From Eustoma russellianum (taxonomy: Eukaryota > Streptophyta > Magnoliopsida > Gentianales > Gentianaceae), in contig AP025062.1 in the NCBI GenBank assembly GCA_036186865.1, forward strand, positions 7,729,208-7,793,207: DNA of 64,000 bases, written 5' to 3'. The notes under the pieces were generated by a model. The model ran no database searches, was not told the origin of the DNA, and was given only the letters and a program-made list of their open reading frames with translations. Numbering within the stretch: position 1 is the first letter of the stretch; every line of letters begins with the position of its first letter. The position numbers and the translations under genes were made by a program. Positions 22,335 through 34,286 of this stretch are shown in pieces.

Positions 22335-23778
22335 TGTTAGAATACGTTAAAGTTTTGATGATTTGCACAAATTAGCACTTCGAACGGTGGATTAGGCTCT
22401 TCATATGCCTTGGTGGAATCCAGTACACTTCGAACGCCTACATTAGGCGCTTTATGTGAAGTGTCTGGATGTGCGTACACTTCGAACGCCTATATTAGGC
22501 GCTTCATGTGAAGTGTATGGAAGCCGAACACTTCGAACGCCTACATTAGGCGCTTCATGTGTTCTGGCAAAAAGGGAGTACACTTTGAACGCCTACATTA
22601 GGCGCTCCATGTGTACCACCAAGTCAAAAGTACTTTTCCCCCCAGAATGGGTACGTACACCAAGTACTTTCTGAAAAATGTCAGAATTAGTTCGAACAAG
22701 CATGAAGGGTGACATTGGGCGCTTCATGTGACTTCGAACGCCTTCAGTTGCCCACATAAGGCGCTTAATGTGACTTCGAACGCCTGTTCATTTTCACATT
22801 AATCGCTCTATGTCACTTCGAACGCCTATTCATTAAACACATTAGGCGCTTCATGTGACCAACGTTACAAAGGTCTTTTGCTTCACTTTCTAACATCAGT
22901 TGACTCTTTGTACCCTCCTCTTCTAGTGCTATTTTCATAGGTCCTCCCTCAAATATGAAGATGCCAGGTTTCCCTTCTTGGCTTTCTTTTTGAAATCTCT
23001 CTAAAAGTGTTGCTACATGCCAAAGTGAGATCTCCAATGATGAGGACATACCAACACAAGATGCCAAAACCCATTATTGGCTCTGCAAGGGTTTTCAAAT
23101 GGGAAGAAATCTGAAGATTGATAAAAACAAGAGTTTTCTTCTTTCTTCTCCAACTTTCTACAATTCATGCTCTCAAGTTTTCTCTCAAAGCTCAAGCTCT
23201 CAAGATAGTTGTAAACTTTGTACATTTTTACTTTAATGTTGAGAGTGATTATTTGAAGAAGAAGAATAGTCTTCTTCTTGGTGAGTAAAGATTGTGAGAG
23301 GCTGTGTAGGATTGTTGGTCAAGGAGCAAGGGTGCTTCTTGTTTGAGTTTTCTAGACTTTGAAGGGTTAGTTGATAGTGTTGTGGTGCACTATTCTTCCT
23401 ACAAGATTTCTTTGAGGGCAAAGAAGATCTTTGGAGGCTAGACTTTAAAGGGTTAGATTCTCGGTTGTGGTCTAGGCGTGTTGCCTAGCTTTTTCATTTG
23501 GTTGGATTTTGTTTTTGATTGTTGTTTCTCCCATAGAAATAACAATCCCCTTTTCAAATTCCTTCTTGTGAAAAATCAAGAAGGTAGAGGAGTAGAGTCA
23601 TTTGACTTGAACCTCTATACATCCTTGTGTTCTTTACTTTCTTGCAAGTCTTTATTCTTTCTAAAGAACACATCCAAGTATTGGTTGCACTCTAAAACGA
23701 AAAATATCCAGAAAATATCCATACTTGGTGAACACACTATTCAACCCCCCCTTCTAGTGTGTTCTAAGGGACCTAACA
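22335..23778 (+). repeat. 3' LTR of the Sirevirus-like element
   Basis: 1444 bp, same ends and hairpin array as the 5' copy. It is followed directly by the GTGTA target duplicate at 23779-23783. Confidence 0.95.
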
Positions 23779-24112
23779 GTGTATGTATGACCATAGTTTT
23801 TTTCCCCTCGACTCTTATATCAGAATCAGACCAGCCGCGTGATTTGGATTTTATTTAACTGAAAAAATTATATCAAGTTTTTTCATACAAGAATACATGG
23901 TAGAAATACATGGTAATGTGAATACATATAGTAGAGATACATGGTACACAATACATGAATATATTAAATAAACCACGGACTAAACTACTACTAAAAGACG
24001 AAGGAAACCACTATGGAAAATGGAATGAAGTTTGTTCTTGCAAGGATTTGAACCTAAAACTTTTTGTTTTGGTCCCTCAGCTCTAGGGACATTTGCAAAT
24101 AACCCCTTGAAG

Positions 24113-24255
24113 TATACAACAACAATAACAACAACAATCTTATCCCATATATCCCAACAACAACAAAGTTATCGTTATGGTCTGGAGAGAGTGAGAGACC
24201 AGACAAACAATAGAGATTTGCTTCAATGAAACCCCAGCCTCTATAACCCTTGAAG
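24113..24255 (-). mobile_element. RTE-type LINE tail
   Basis: On the minus strand: GGTTTCATTGAAGCAAATCT, CTATTGTTTGTCTGG, CCAGACCATAACGATAACTT, a TTG-run, GGGATATATGGGATAAG and a further TTG-run. It matches the family tail at 50981-51095. Confidence 0.65.
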
Positions 24256-25249
24256 TATACCAAAGTTACAAAGTGTTTTTGTATACAATACTCAAACAGG
24301 GAAAATATCCACAAAAATACCTGGGGGTGTTAGGCATTTTTAAAACCTATAATCTGATAGACGTAGGTAAGTATTAGCTGGCCTATGCTACTGTCGTAGG
24401 TTTCAAGAATAATTCGGGTTAAGGGCATCTAATAGAAGTCCTCGTCCCGCCTCTACATGAGGAAAATATATGGCAAAACTCCCTTGGGGGAGGGGGGGAT
24501 CTTGACATCCATTGTGTGGAGGAATTGTTCTTAAAATTGAAATCCTTATATGTTGCGAATACAGTATTCATAATGGTATCACGGACATTGTCGGAGGCTA
24601 ACAGGACACTCAAGTTAAAACCCTAGATCTTCTCCGATCATTAAAGTTATAATATTTGTTGTTCTCTCAGGTGGCTATGGCCTCTAATTCTACTCGTTCA
24701 CTTTCACTGATTTCTCATAAATGACGGAAAGGGGTTTTTTCTGGTACTACGGGTATGTAACCATAAAAGTAAAGTTGAAAGGGTTAGGAGTTGTTGATAA
24801 GGCGGCTTCATATTTGAAGGCCATCACTAAATTCTTGAGCCTCGTACTAAAGTGTCTCAAGTATTTATGTTTCTATCTCTCTCTTACTTGAGTGTTTTTT
24901 GAAATTTCGTGTATTTGCCTCGAGATAGATTAACGATTGAATAATTATATTTATTGGTTATTGATCTATTCTAAAGTCAAATTATTTTTGTTGAGAATAA
25001 AGAATTGAACTTTGAGGGGCTAATAGTGGACCTCTATATCATTATTGACTAAGTTAAAGATTCACAATGGGAGTTGACTAGGCTTCGCAGACTCTCATGA
25101 GCTCTGCAGAGGAATGTTCTGGTTAACCAAAATATAAGACCACCAAGAGAGGACTTAACAAAGTATACTCTTTTGTTGGAGTATAAATGTTTTCATGAAT
25201 TTAAAAGTTGTTTAAAAAAAATAAAAAAGATTGATTTATAGAAAAAATG

Positions 25250-25690
25250 ACGAAGCTTGAAAAATAAGACAGAGATCTCTAAACAGGGATCAATATTGCA
25301 TAGATGATCAACATATTCATTGATCTCTAAAAGAGAGGCATAGATCAATCTAGTATTTTTGTCTAAAAATTGAGAGCGTACTGCCTGACTTCGATCTCTG
25401 TATCGATTGATCTATGTTTCCAAGTGAAAAATGAACATCGATCTATAAACAGTCAATCGATGGTCTACGCGCACATTGATCTCAAAAAATTGAACGTTGA
25501 TCGATAACGCATGCTTTGTTCAAAGATGAAAATATACTGTCAAGATCGATCTCTAAGATCAACTACAATTGTTCTTGAACTAAAAATGCTACGAAATAAG
25601 AAAAAGTGACATCTGTCTCTAAGCCGTAGTACATTGATTGATTGATATATACATCGATCTTAAAAATGAACATCATCTAAATTCAAATTT
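25250..25690. repeat. Cluster of ATCGATCT / GATCTCTAA words
   Basis: At least ten GATC-centred words occur in about 440 bp, in both orientations (GATCTCTAAACAGGGATCAA, ATCGATTGATCT, GATCGATCTCTAAGATC). The spacing is irregular, so it is a diverged array rather than a clean tandem repeat. Confidence 0.5.
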
Positions 25691-25988
25691 TTATAGTCAT
25701 CGCAAACATATTCATTGCAGATTTAAAGTGCTTTCTCTTTCCAATCCGCCCTAAATTAATTGTGCATTTATCATCAATGTTTCTAATGCTATTTTGAGTA
25801 TAGTAACCTTAGTAAGCTCTCCTAGCTGGCGTGATTCAACAAATTAAAGTGTTGGATGGTTGAAGACAAGTTGGACTTCTTCGAAAAGCAATTAATGGAG
25901 TATGTGAGACTTTGAAGAAGGGTCCCTTATATATCGAAAAAAGCACTGAAGATGCAACTACACAACTTTCAACATCTTCAAGCTCTAT

Positions 25989-27340
25989 TGTAGTGACCCG
26001 TCCTGAGCCCTAGTACTCGAAACGAACTCACCCCGCTGTATCTCGCTAAGGAGAATACAAGGCGTCGATACAAATCAACTACACGTTATCATAATAACGT
26101 AATCGATATCATTGGAAAGTCATTACTAAAATCCTCGATAAATAATCATCATCATTAATACAATGTCTAAGAATTTCTAAATCAATACAATATTCAAATG
26201 TATGTAAACACGAATCTCGAAAATACATAAACCTCGAATATCGAAATAACTGTCTCAACCAACCCTCGAAATTCTTTTCTGAATATCCTTAGTCTCGAAA
26301 TCTCTCGTCTCGATCTTCCACGGTATACCTTCTGTGTAAGCATACACTAACTTCTCCTACCTGTAAAACTGGTAAGTAGTGGTGTGAGCCAAATCAATAG
26401 GCTCAGTAAGCAGCCTACTTATACCTGTTAAGAAAATCATACATGCAGAGACAACTATAGTTAACATTTACAAATCAACATATGTGTCCCTAATACACAA
26501 TTGAATTCACTTGAATATTTTTAACAGATGACACATGGAGAATAGTCAGACAAAATAAGTAAATCCATGAGCTCAATCTACATAACCCTGAAACATGCTC
26601 TTCTCAAGTATGACATACACAACAACAGATAATCATATAAATAAAGAAGAGAACAATGCATACTAATGAAGTAGATAAACCGCAGAAAGTAAGTCACTCC
26701 ACATAATAATACGCAACTTCATGATGCATGCCTTTCCCTACGTGCCACGCGCAACAACATCATTATCCCACACAATATGTTCTTTTTCTTTTCCATGATA
26801 TGCTATGCATGACTCGGGTCCTACTCTTCGCTCCGTAACATGGAGTCAGCAGACATCGCTCCGTAACGTGGAGTCAGCGGATATTGCTCCGTAACGTGGA
26901 GTCAGCGAACAATGCTACATGACGTGGGGTCAGCGCCCCAAAGGGATGCAATGCTAATGCACGTGCCATGAATTCTCCACACACATAATCCATGATCCAA
27001 CGCATCCATGCTCCTATCTATGCTCGCGCCCATATACGTGCATATATACATGCATGTATAACTCCACACATCCATATACATATGCAATACGTATTGAAAT
27101 CGTACAACCATACATAGACCCAGTTCATATGTACATACATATCTCACATATACACGTCACTCGCATATAGAGAAAATCCAATCACAGATATGCAACAATG
27201 AATACACTGTTGCATGATAAACATAACAAGCATAAATAGACCACTTACCTCTGATGCATGACAACGTAACGAGCACAAATAAACCAGTTACACTGAATCC
27301 GGTTTTCAGTTCCTTCTTTTCTGGGCTCGAATCTAAACAA
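25989..27340 (+). mobile_element. LTR-like block A (gypsy-type ends), plus orientation
   Basis: It begins TGTAGTGACCCGTCCTGAGC. Its first 90 bp, including CTAAGGAGAATACAAGGCGTC, match the inverse complement of 31371-31460, as do words further in (CTACCTG at about 26357, GCTCAGTAAGCAGCCTACT near 26400). No polymerase genes accompany it. The right border is not defined. A short GGAGTCAGCG/CTCCGTAACGTG unit is repeated four times at 26830-26935. Confidence 0.55.
26826..26935. repeat. Short tandem repeat, about 33-bp unit, four copies
   Basis: Units of CGCTCCGTAACGTGGAGTCAGC with 8-11 bp spacers recur four times, the last diverged. Confidence 0.7.
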
Positions 27341-27436
27341 TTGTAGTATAAAAATCAATACCTAATGACAAAGGTTAATTTGACTTACTTGAAATAATTA
27401 GTTCATAGCTTTCTTTTTTTTCCTATTTGTCATGCC

Positions 27437-27478
27437 AACATATATATATGTATGTATATTGTATGTGTGTGTGTGTGT
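27437..27478. repeat. AT/GT microsatellite
   Basis: ATATATATATGTATG followed by seven GT units. Confidence 0.8.
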
Positions 27479-27483
27479 ATTAT

Positions 27484-27740
27484 TTTTTTATGAAAGATAA
27501 ATTTTATTGAAAGCCTCACGTATGATGGAGGAAAACGATATTACAAACATCAGAGTACGAAAATAGATGAATCAAAGCGCTAACGATGATGCGTCTCCAG
27601 TCATATATGATATGCCGCATTAAAACCTTGCCAAGTAAAACCACCCTTGTGGATAAAACCTTGGCGAAGAAAAAAGCGTACATATTTATACGACTGGTAA
27701 TAACGCCTAGCCTATGTACGAATGAATACATGTAAGAGTT
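27484..27740 (-). mobile_element. L1-type LINE, 5'-truncated 3' end
   Basis: The minus strand reads ATATGTACGCTTTTTTCTTC, GCCAAGGTTTTATCCACAAG, GGTGGTTTTACTTGGCAAGG and ATGCGGCATATCATATATGA, then ends in CTTTCATAAAAAAATAATAC. The same sequence is the 3' end of the full LINE at 40775-40985, so both belong to one family. Confidence 0.8.
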
Positions 27741-27882
27741 CTTGCTGGAAGATATATCTCTACTAAGCCAGCTATCATGCCTTGAGCCCGAAGCTGTTGA
27801 GCCGCCGTGACTTAGTGGTGGTGCTCCTAGTGTACCATGTACCTCGTGAGAGAGAGGAAAAATGCAGTTAGGAGTAACACAG

Positions 27883-27966
27883 GAAAGTATAAGTGAATGA
27901 AGTTGAAGATACCCAGACCGTACCGAAAGTATAAGTGAATGAAGTTGAAGATACCCAGACCGTACC
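27883..27966. repeat. Perfect 42-bp tandem duplication
   Basis: 27883-27924 and 27925-27966 are identical (starting GAAAGTATAAGTG, ending CAGACCGTACC). It lies in unassigned sequence between the LINE fragment and the chaperonin fragment. Confidence 0.9.
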
Positions 27967-28339
27967 GAAGTCTTCTTGGCTCAGCTTGAACCAAGACGAC
28001 GAAATCTGTTGATGGCCACTGGGTAATATTGTAGTCCCACACTTGATTTTGGGTGTGAGCCTCATGGTAGCCTCGTAAATATCCACCATGGCAAAGCAAA
28101 CACAAACACAAATGACAAAATCAACAATATAAGTATACTTTATATTATCTTCACATAGCCAATATGTTATTATTTATTTAGTATTCATGTTTTGGCCACT
28201 GTCCTTGAATGGATAGTGAGCCTTAAAATTATTTTTTTTTCTATTTAACGATATGCACAAAACGAGAGAAAAGGAAAGGAAAAACAATATTTACATATGA
28301 CAATTATTTAATATTATATCTTATTATATAATATACTAG

Positions 28340-29741
28340 GAAAAGATTTTGCACGAAAGGGTTGCTAGATTATCCGGAGGAATTGCTGTTATTCAAGTAG
28401 CTGAACAATGTAGAGATTTTGAACAATGTAGAGATTTTGCAAATGAGTCTAAGATTAATTGTCGTTCGTCCTAATTTTTCTGGTTGCTGATCCAACATTA
28501 GGTAGGTGCACAAACAGTAGTTGAGATGAAAGACAAACAACTAAGAATTGAAGATGCTGTAAATGCCAGCCAAGGTAAGTAACTCCACCCCTGTTTTTAA
28601 AATGGCTTGAGACTAGAACTGAATGGTAAACCCTGCATTTTTACCTCAGGCAGCTATCGAGGAAGGGGTGGTGGTTGGCGGTGGTTGTGGCCTTTTAAGG
28701 CTGTCCTCAAAGGTTGAAAACATAAAAGAACTCTTAGACAATGAAGAGCAAAAGGTTTGTCGCGATGTTTTGGTTTTAGGTCTGCAAACTCACATCCATG
28801 AGCATGCCAAGATAATAGACAAGTCTATGAAACGAAGTAATGCTTTATTTGAGACCTCACAACACGTCGTTATTCATGAACATATACTTTATTTAAGATC
28901 TCACAAGAAGTCTGATATCCATGTAAAACCATGCACAGATGGGAGCCGACATCCTCCAAAGAGCATTGGCTCATCCTGCCAGACAAATTGCGAAAAATGC
29001 TGATATAAACAGAAATATTGTCATAGAGAAGGTCTTGTAAAGTAGCACTTAAATATTCTGAAATTAATAGTTCTGAAATAGTGCCTAGTATCTAGATCTC
29101 TATACAGAATATGCTAAACTTTGATGTTCTAATGTCACAAATGTGATTTCGAGTTCTCTATGTGGATGACACAAGGTATGGCTTCAATGCTGCCAAAAAA
29201 ATCAATATGAGGATATGATGGCTGCTGGAATACCGGACCCTACAAAGGTAATCATCAAAAGAAAGGAACATTATAAAGATATATAGGACATGAAATAAAG
29301 TTCCATCCTCAGCCTCCTCCCAAGGAAGTATAACTGTTAATTTTCCTGACAAGTCACCCATTTCAGCAAAAGATTTTACCCAGATAGAAATAAAACCTAT
29401 GCAGATTTGTTCTTATTATGAAAGCACCATACCTGTTTGTTTAGACCACTAAATGATTTGATGATGACGCCTATTGGCTTAAATAATCATATAGAGCTTT
29501 GATAGATAATTGCAGCTAATGTGCGCATACTGTACCAGTTACATTGAACTTCTATATATGCCTATACGTTTGAACAAGTACTTAATATTTTATGTTTCAT
29601 GAATATTTCCTCGGAAAAGTACAGAAATTTACACAAACTGTTTCACACTGCAGGTACTTAGATGTTGCCTAGAAAATGCAGCATCAATTGCCAAAATGTT
29701 CTTAACATGCAATGCAGTTATAATTAACGTCAAGGATCCCC
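28340..29741 (+). pseudogene. Chloroplast chaperonin-60 beta gene fragment with introns
   Basis: Six exon pieces in order match the C-terminal half of plastid Cpn60 beta (GroEL family): 28340-28400 (HERVARLSGGIAVIQV), 28505-28574 (GAQTVVEMKDKQLRIEDAVN), 28650-28754 (AAIEEGVVVGGGCGLLRLSS), 28939-29036 (MGADILQRALAHPARQIAKN), about 29174-29247 (RYGFNAAKK, MMAAGIPDPTK) and 29654-29741 (VLRCCLENAASIAKMFL). Intron borders GTAAGT, TCAG, GCAG are kept, so it came from genomic DNA, not a cDNA. A one-base shift in exon five and a short duplication after exon one break it, and the 5' half and normal C-terminus are missing. It is bracketed by inverted LTR-like blocks. Confidence 0.88.
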
Positions 29742-31460
29742 TGGCCTTACCTCAAAGACCGTTTCCGACCCCAGCCAACCCCTGAAAAATCTTCTCATCA
29801 ATCTTGAGTATATTTAGGGTCATTAGTCCTTGATTTGACCTTAGAATAGGTTCCCATAGACTGGAAATAGGCGAAAATGTAGATCGGGGTTGAAAAAGGC
29901 AGCCGGAGGCCGTCGGTGAGCCGCACGCGCCGCCGGAGGCGGCCGCGCTTGAATGCCACGCACGCGCAGGGCTGCACGCGCCTCTGGCCTTTGTGCTGGA
30001 ACCTGATATATTATAAAAAAAATTTATTAAGGAAAAGGGCCGAAGCCCGGACGCAGTGAACAAGCCTGCCCTTAACGGGCCGGCTGCACTTGCACCAGGC
30101 TTGGCCCAATTGCTGAAACTATAAAAAAAGGGGCGGCGGCTTAGCGGACCGGGCTGAATGGCCAATGGACCGGGTCAGCTGACGTGATAATTAAAAAAAG
30201 GACAATAGGGCGGCAGGCCAGCCTTAGCGGACTGAGCTTATGCAAGGCGGACCTCTTCAGTTTAGATAATTAAAGTAATTTCTAAATTTCTGAAAATGGT
30301 ATAATTGTTATATAAATAGTTTAAAATAGAAATAATTAAATAAAAATATAAATAAATACCAAAAATTATAATTAAACTCTAGAAATTATAAAATGATGAA
30401 ATAAATTATTTTCAATTAATTTCAGTAATTATGATAATTTTTCTAATTCGGATAATTAGGAGATAAATAGAAATAAATAGGGGAAGAATAAGAAAAAATA
30501 CAGAAATTGCACGATAAAGGTATACAAGCCGTGAAAAAGTGAATTTGATGCTGAACAATGTGGGTTTAGCATTCGAGCGATAATTGAACCTAGATTTGAG
30601 TGCCGGAGGATGGTGAGGATTGGCCAGGGGCCTCAGTCGATGGTGATTTTGCATTCATGGCACGTGCATTACATTTATGGCGGGTCGTGAAGTATGGGTC
30701 ACGGGCGCTCAGGATGGTGTACGGTGGCAGGGCCACGACACTCAGGATGGTGTGCGGTGGCGCGGCCACACACTCAGTATGGTGACTGTGGGGTGTACGA
30801 CCTGCAGCCACTCAGTAGGAACCGGGTTCATGCATTGCACGGTATGGATATCGGCATTCTGTGTGACATGACTGTGTTGCGTGTGACATGCATATTAGAA
30901 CATGCATCACGTTGTTGCGTATACTTTACTTGGAGTGCTTTACCTTTCCGTATTCTTTCATATGCTTATGTGATATTATGTTTATGTGCTATGTGTCATA
31001 TCATTATTGGATGCTTGTCTTGCACTACTTGGAGGCAGGTGCCTACTGAGTGATTTCTCCGTCACTCACCCCTGCTTCCCCCCCTCCAGGTGAGCAGGTA
31101 GGGGACTTCGATTATGTGTTTGTTGAGGACGGAGCTGACACGGTGGAGTGGGCAGATTGATGGTCGCACCTAGGACACGGGACAACCTTGCGGACCTTTG
31201 CTATTATTTTATTGAGATTTCATTAGTCACTACCCTAATTAGACAGTTGGCACATTGATGTATTGTTAGTACTGGTTTAATGTTTTATTGAGATATTTTC
31301 TTTTATTTATAGAATTTAATGAATGATATTTCGTTTCCGCGCAAAAAATTCTACATCTTTTCGGATATGTTGGAAATCGATTCGACGCTTTGTATTCTCC
31401 TTAGTGAGATACGACGGGCGTACTGTTCCCGATGTTAGGGTTCGGGAGCAGAACGCTACA
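29742..31460 (-). mobile_element. LTR-like block B, minus orientation (same family as block A)
   Basis: Read on the minus strand it begins TGTAGCGTTCTGCTCCCGAA and carries CTAAGGAGAATACAAAGCGTC, parallel to block A. Also shared is the pattern CACTCAGTAGGCACCTGCCT near 31040. It holds a GC-rich stretch at 29890-30000 unlike its AT-rich surroundings. Its inner border next to the chaperonin fragment is uncertain, and no TSD matches. Confidence 0.5.
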
Positions 31461-32391
31461 ATGTCATCTAAGAATTACTGCATTGTTTGACTATGCAGGC
31501 ATTGGACCAGTTGGTGCTTAGTTCCCAGATATGAATACTAAATCAAAGTAGATGTCTTTGCAACTAATGGCACTTGATGTCCATTGTCCTTGTATGTCCC
31601 ATGCCAACTAAAGCTCCCGATTAAACGCGCGCTATACTCATGGTCCTAACACATGAATCTGTTAAAATGGAGATACTTGAGCAGCAATTTTATAACGGGC
31701 AATTGTTATCATGCTTTGAAGTTTTCTGGGACATTTTTGAAGCATAACTTATTGGAGAATACAATTATTTATCAGCAGGCACAGGTTGATAGACTTCTGC
31801 AAAAGCTTAGTAGAGTAAGATGGTGAAAAACTTGAAGCTATGGTGTTGTATGAGGTTGATTTCATCCAAGGAAATTACTCTCGGTTAGAATACAAGAAAA
31901 TGCATGTTGATTCATTATTTCAGCTTTCAGAATATAGCTTGCAATATGACATTGTAAACGATTGGTCTGGCTTCTTTTTGCATGATATTTTACGCATATT
32001 GATTCCGTAGCACCCAACTCATTTCGGAGATGAATCATCAAACAAGTAATCTGTTTCGATGGCTAGAAGAACCTCAAAACCTATTGTAATGATGAAGAAG
32101 AGAGATGATAATAAACAGACGTTCAAAAAAGTTGTTATATTTTTCATTTTCCGAATTTTGTTCCCCGTACAATAAAAAATCTACACAATGTACTTTAGAC
32201 CAAAAAAAAAGAACTTTATTATTGTTCAAAAATTTGACTAACATTACAAACTTCATCGATAAATGAAAAATGTACCACAAAAAACAGGCTGAACCAATTA
32301 TCAAATCGAACTAGATAGAGGGCTAAATTGGATAACACTGTATCAAAGTCTACAGACACATAGCAAATAGACAACAATAAACTAAAATAAA
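31461..32391. other. Interval without recognised genes
   Basis: AT-rich, with only short frames lacking familiar motifs. A TATGCAG splice-acceptor-like site at 31491-31497 precedes ten open codons, too little to assign. Confidence 0.4.
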
Positions 32392-33667
32392 CTAAACAGA
32401 ACTAGATGCGGACAGTTTACCCATCTGTGGAGAAAGCCAAACTACGGGTGGCATATATCTTTTTGAGGGCTCAAGGGTATAATACTTGTTAATTTGACAG
32501 TTTGCCAGATTAAATATACCCATATCATCAGCTTCGTATTGATCGTCAGGATCTCTTTCTTGACAATCATCCATGTAATATATGCAGTTTGGCTGGCAAT
32601 TAGGAAAACTCGTAGCTGAAACACAAATTGACGTATTATCACCCACAAATAAAGAAAATTGTTCAAGCTCTGGATTTCAACCCACTCAGCAGTTTTCTCA
32701 GAATCACATGAAAACCTTTGCTTATAACTAAGCTTGTATACCTTGAACGCCACAGTCACTTCAAAATCGAAATGGTCTCCATCGTGAAAGTAGAGCCTAC
32801 GAACCAACAGTAAATCACCCTCAGATTCAACCAAGTACGCCACCCACGAGTATCCCAGATGACGTGATGAACCTATCAAAGATTCAATCTTTGTCGCAAC
32901 TCTATCCCCAACTCTCCATACATCTCTCGAGTCCCTTCGCAAACCTCTACCCAAATCATCCAGATGCTCCTTAATGTAACCTTCAGTATGTGATACGTCA
33001 ATAGCAATAAGGGCGTTTTATTATTAACTGCATACAACCGGCCTCGATAAAAACACACATCTTGAACGGGATAAAAAGGCATGCCTGGGTAAGACCATGA
33101 CCCTTCGCCTGACCTTATGAAGGCAAGCCTCTTATAGTCATGATGGATTGCCGCTACTACCCAATCCTTTGGATGCAACGAAGGATCACAAGATAACACA
33201 ACCTTATGAATCAAAAATTCGGGTGCAGTCAAGTCACCATGATAATATTCAATATAACATTGTGGTATAACCATAACAGGTGGAAGATGGATAATGCCAC
33301 CAGAGAAGAGATCTACCAGTGTAATAGACATGTCTTTTTCAGCAACCGCCCACCATCCAAAACTTGATCCGCAACATCTTGTGCTGTAAGGGATCGGGAG
33401 GCGGTGAGGGTAAACTTTCTGCTCCCATATACTGTATAAACGTCGATAATCTCTACTCCCGTCCTCTGTCGGAATCAAAAGCAATGGTGGCTCTTTGAAG
33501 CAGTTTAGGCTGCGCTTTCTCTGGCCCACATGGATGACAGAAAGCCACTGTTTACAGACCACCCCCATTCGAATGTAATCAGGAAGTAAAACAAGCTTAT
33601 CTGAAATCACACCCAATAATTCTGGATGCATATCTGCCCAATTTCTTTCACACCCTGTTGTTTCCAT
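32392..33667 (-). pseudogene. F-box / DUF295 (KIB1-type beta-propeller) gene copy, two frameshifts
   Basis: From ATG at 33667 (METTGCERNWADMHPELL) an F-box region reads LLGVISDKLVLLPDYIRMGV, CKQWLSVI. A DUF295 region follows: PPLLLIPTEDGS, SFGWWAVAEKDMSITLVDLF, VVAAIHHDYKRLAFIRSGEG and DVCFYRGRLYAVNNKT. The frame is lost near 33000-33010, continues in another frame as GYIKEHLDDLGRGLRRDSRD and SEGDLLLVRR, is lost again near 32665, and ends CPNCIYYMDDC-like (NCQPNCIYYMDDC), then SV and a stop at 32392. F-box proteins link targets to SCF ubiquitin ligases. Only single-base shifts interrupt it, so either a young pseudogene or two sequencing errors. It is the only largely complete host gene here. 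Confidence 0.8.
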
Positions 33668-34286
33668 CTCTATTCTAAACAATAAGAGAACTTCTAAACA
33701 ACTACGCAAATTTGTGGCAAACAGTATGAAAAAATTGATAGAATAAACGGTGCGGAAAATCAACAGGGGATAAAGATTGCAACTTTATGTGGGAGACATA
33801 GACCTTCAACACGGATAACACTTAGGTAGCGGTCAGATACTGTGAGGCCTATGAGTCCAACGCAAAAATATTTCTTAGTTATATTTCACGCCCAGTTTCC
33901 AGTTCCCATCTAGCTACTCTCTGAATCAGCAATACATAACATCTGAACCCACCTGCAAATGCATAAAAAATCTGCAGGAAAAAAAAAGAAAAGTAAGAAG
34001 TTTAATTCTCAGTATAACAACTTTTGTTAGGAAAGTTGAAGCCAATTGACATACAGAAAGAATCAAACAAGTCCAATATATGTGTGTTCAAGTTAAATTT
34101 CGAAGAAAAATAATGCCATATCCCAACAAAGCAAAAAAAAAAAAAAAGCACAAATCACAACCCGATAGTTTGACACAGTTTAACTGAGTTCCGCCGGTTT
34201 TCGATCTGTTGCGTGCCGAATAGATAAAAAGAATCGTCCTTTAAGTAATTAATAGGCAAACATACATAAATATAATTCATCTTACC

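Larger units (their letters stand above)
13390..23778 (+). mobile_element. Full-length Sirevirus-like Ty1/copia retrotransposon, decayed
   Basis: LTRs at 13390-14832 and 22335-23778 begin TGTTAG and end CTAACA. The 5 bp before the first (13385-13389) and after the second (23779-23783) are both GTGTA, a perfect target duplication. A primer-binding site TGGTATCAGAGC lies 2 bp after the left LTR and a purine tract AAAAAGAGGGAGAA ends at the right LTR. Inside are gag with zinc knuckles, protease-integrase-RT-RNase H in copia order, and a third ORF region. Length (10.4 kb), long gag, extra 3' ORF and several purine tracts fit the Sirevirus group. Many stops and frameshifts make it non-autonomous. 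Confidence 0.93.
23784..25988. other. Gene-poor interval with element relics
   Basis: It contains one RTE tail (24113-24255), a weak copia-leader-like segment near 24570-24720 (TGGTATCACGGAC, then ATGGCCTCTAATTCTACTCG) and a cluster of ATCGATCT/GATCTCTAA words at 25250-25690. No intact gene is visible. Confidence 0.45.

Noticed and set aside
24660..25200. Copia gag following a primer-site-like word at 24580
   Set aside because: Only a few words fit, with stops throughout and no LTR boundary; support is too weak for a feature.
25989..31460. Pack-MULE with long terminal inverted repeats
   Set aside because: No 9-bp TSD and no MULE-type termini; ends and inner words look like LTRs. Kept only as a finding.
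31491..31530. Last exon of the chaperonin gene
   Set aside because: A splice acceptor and ten codons are present but they do not match the family's C-terminus.
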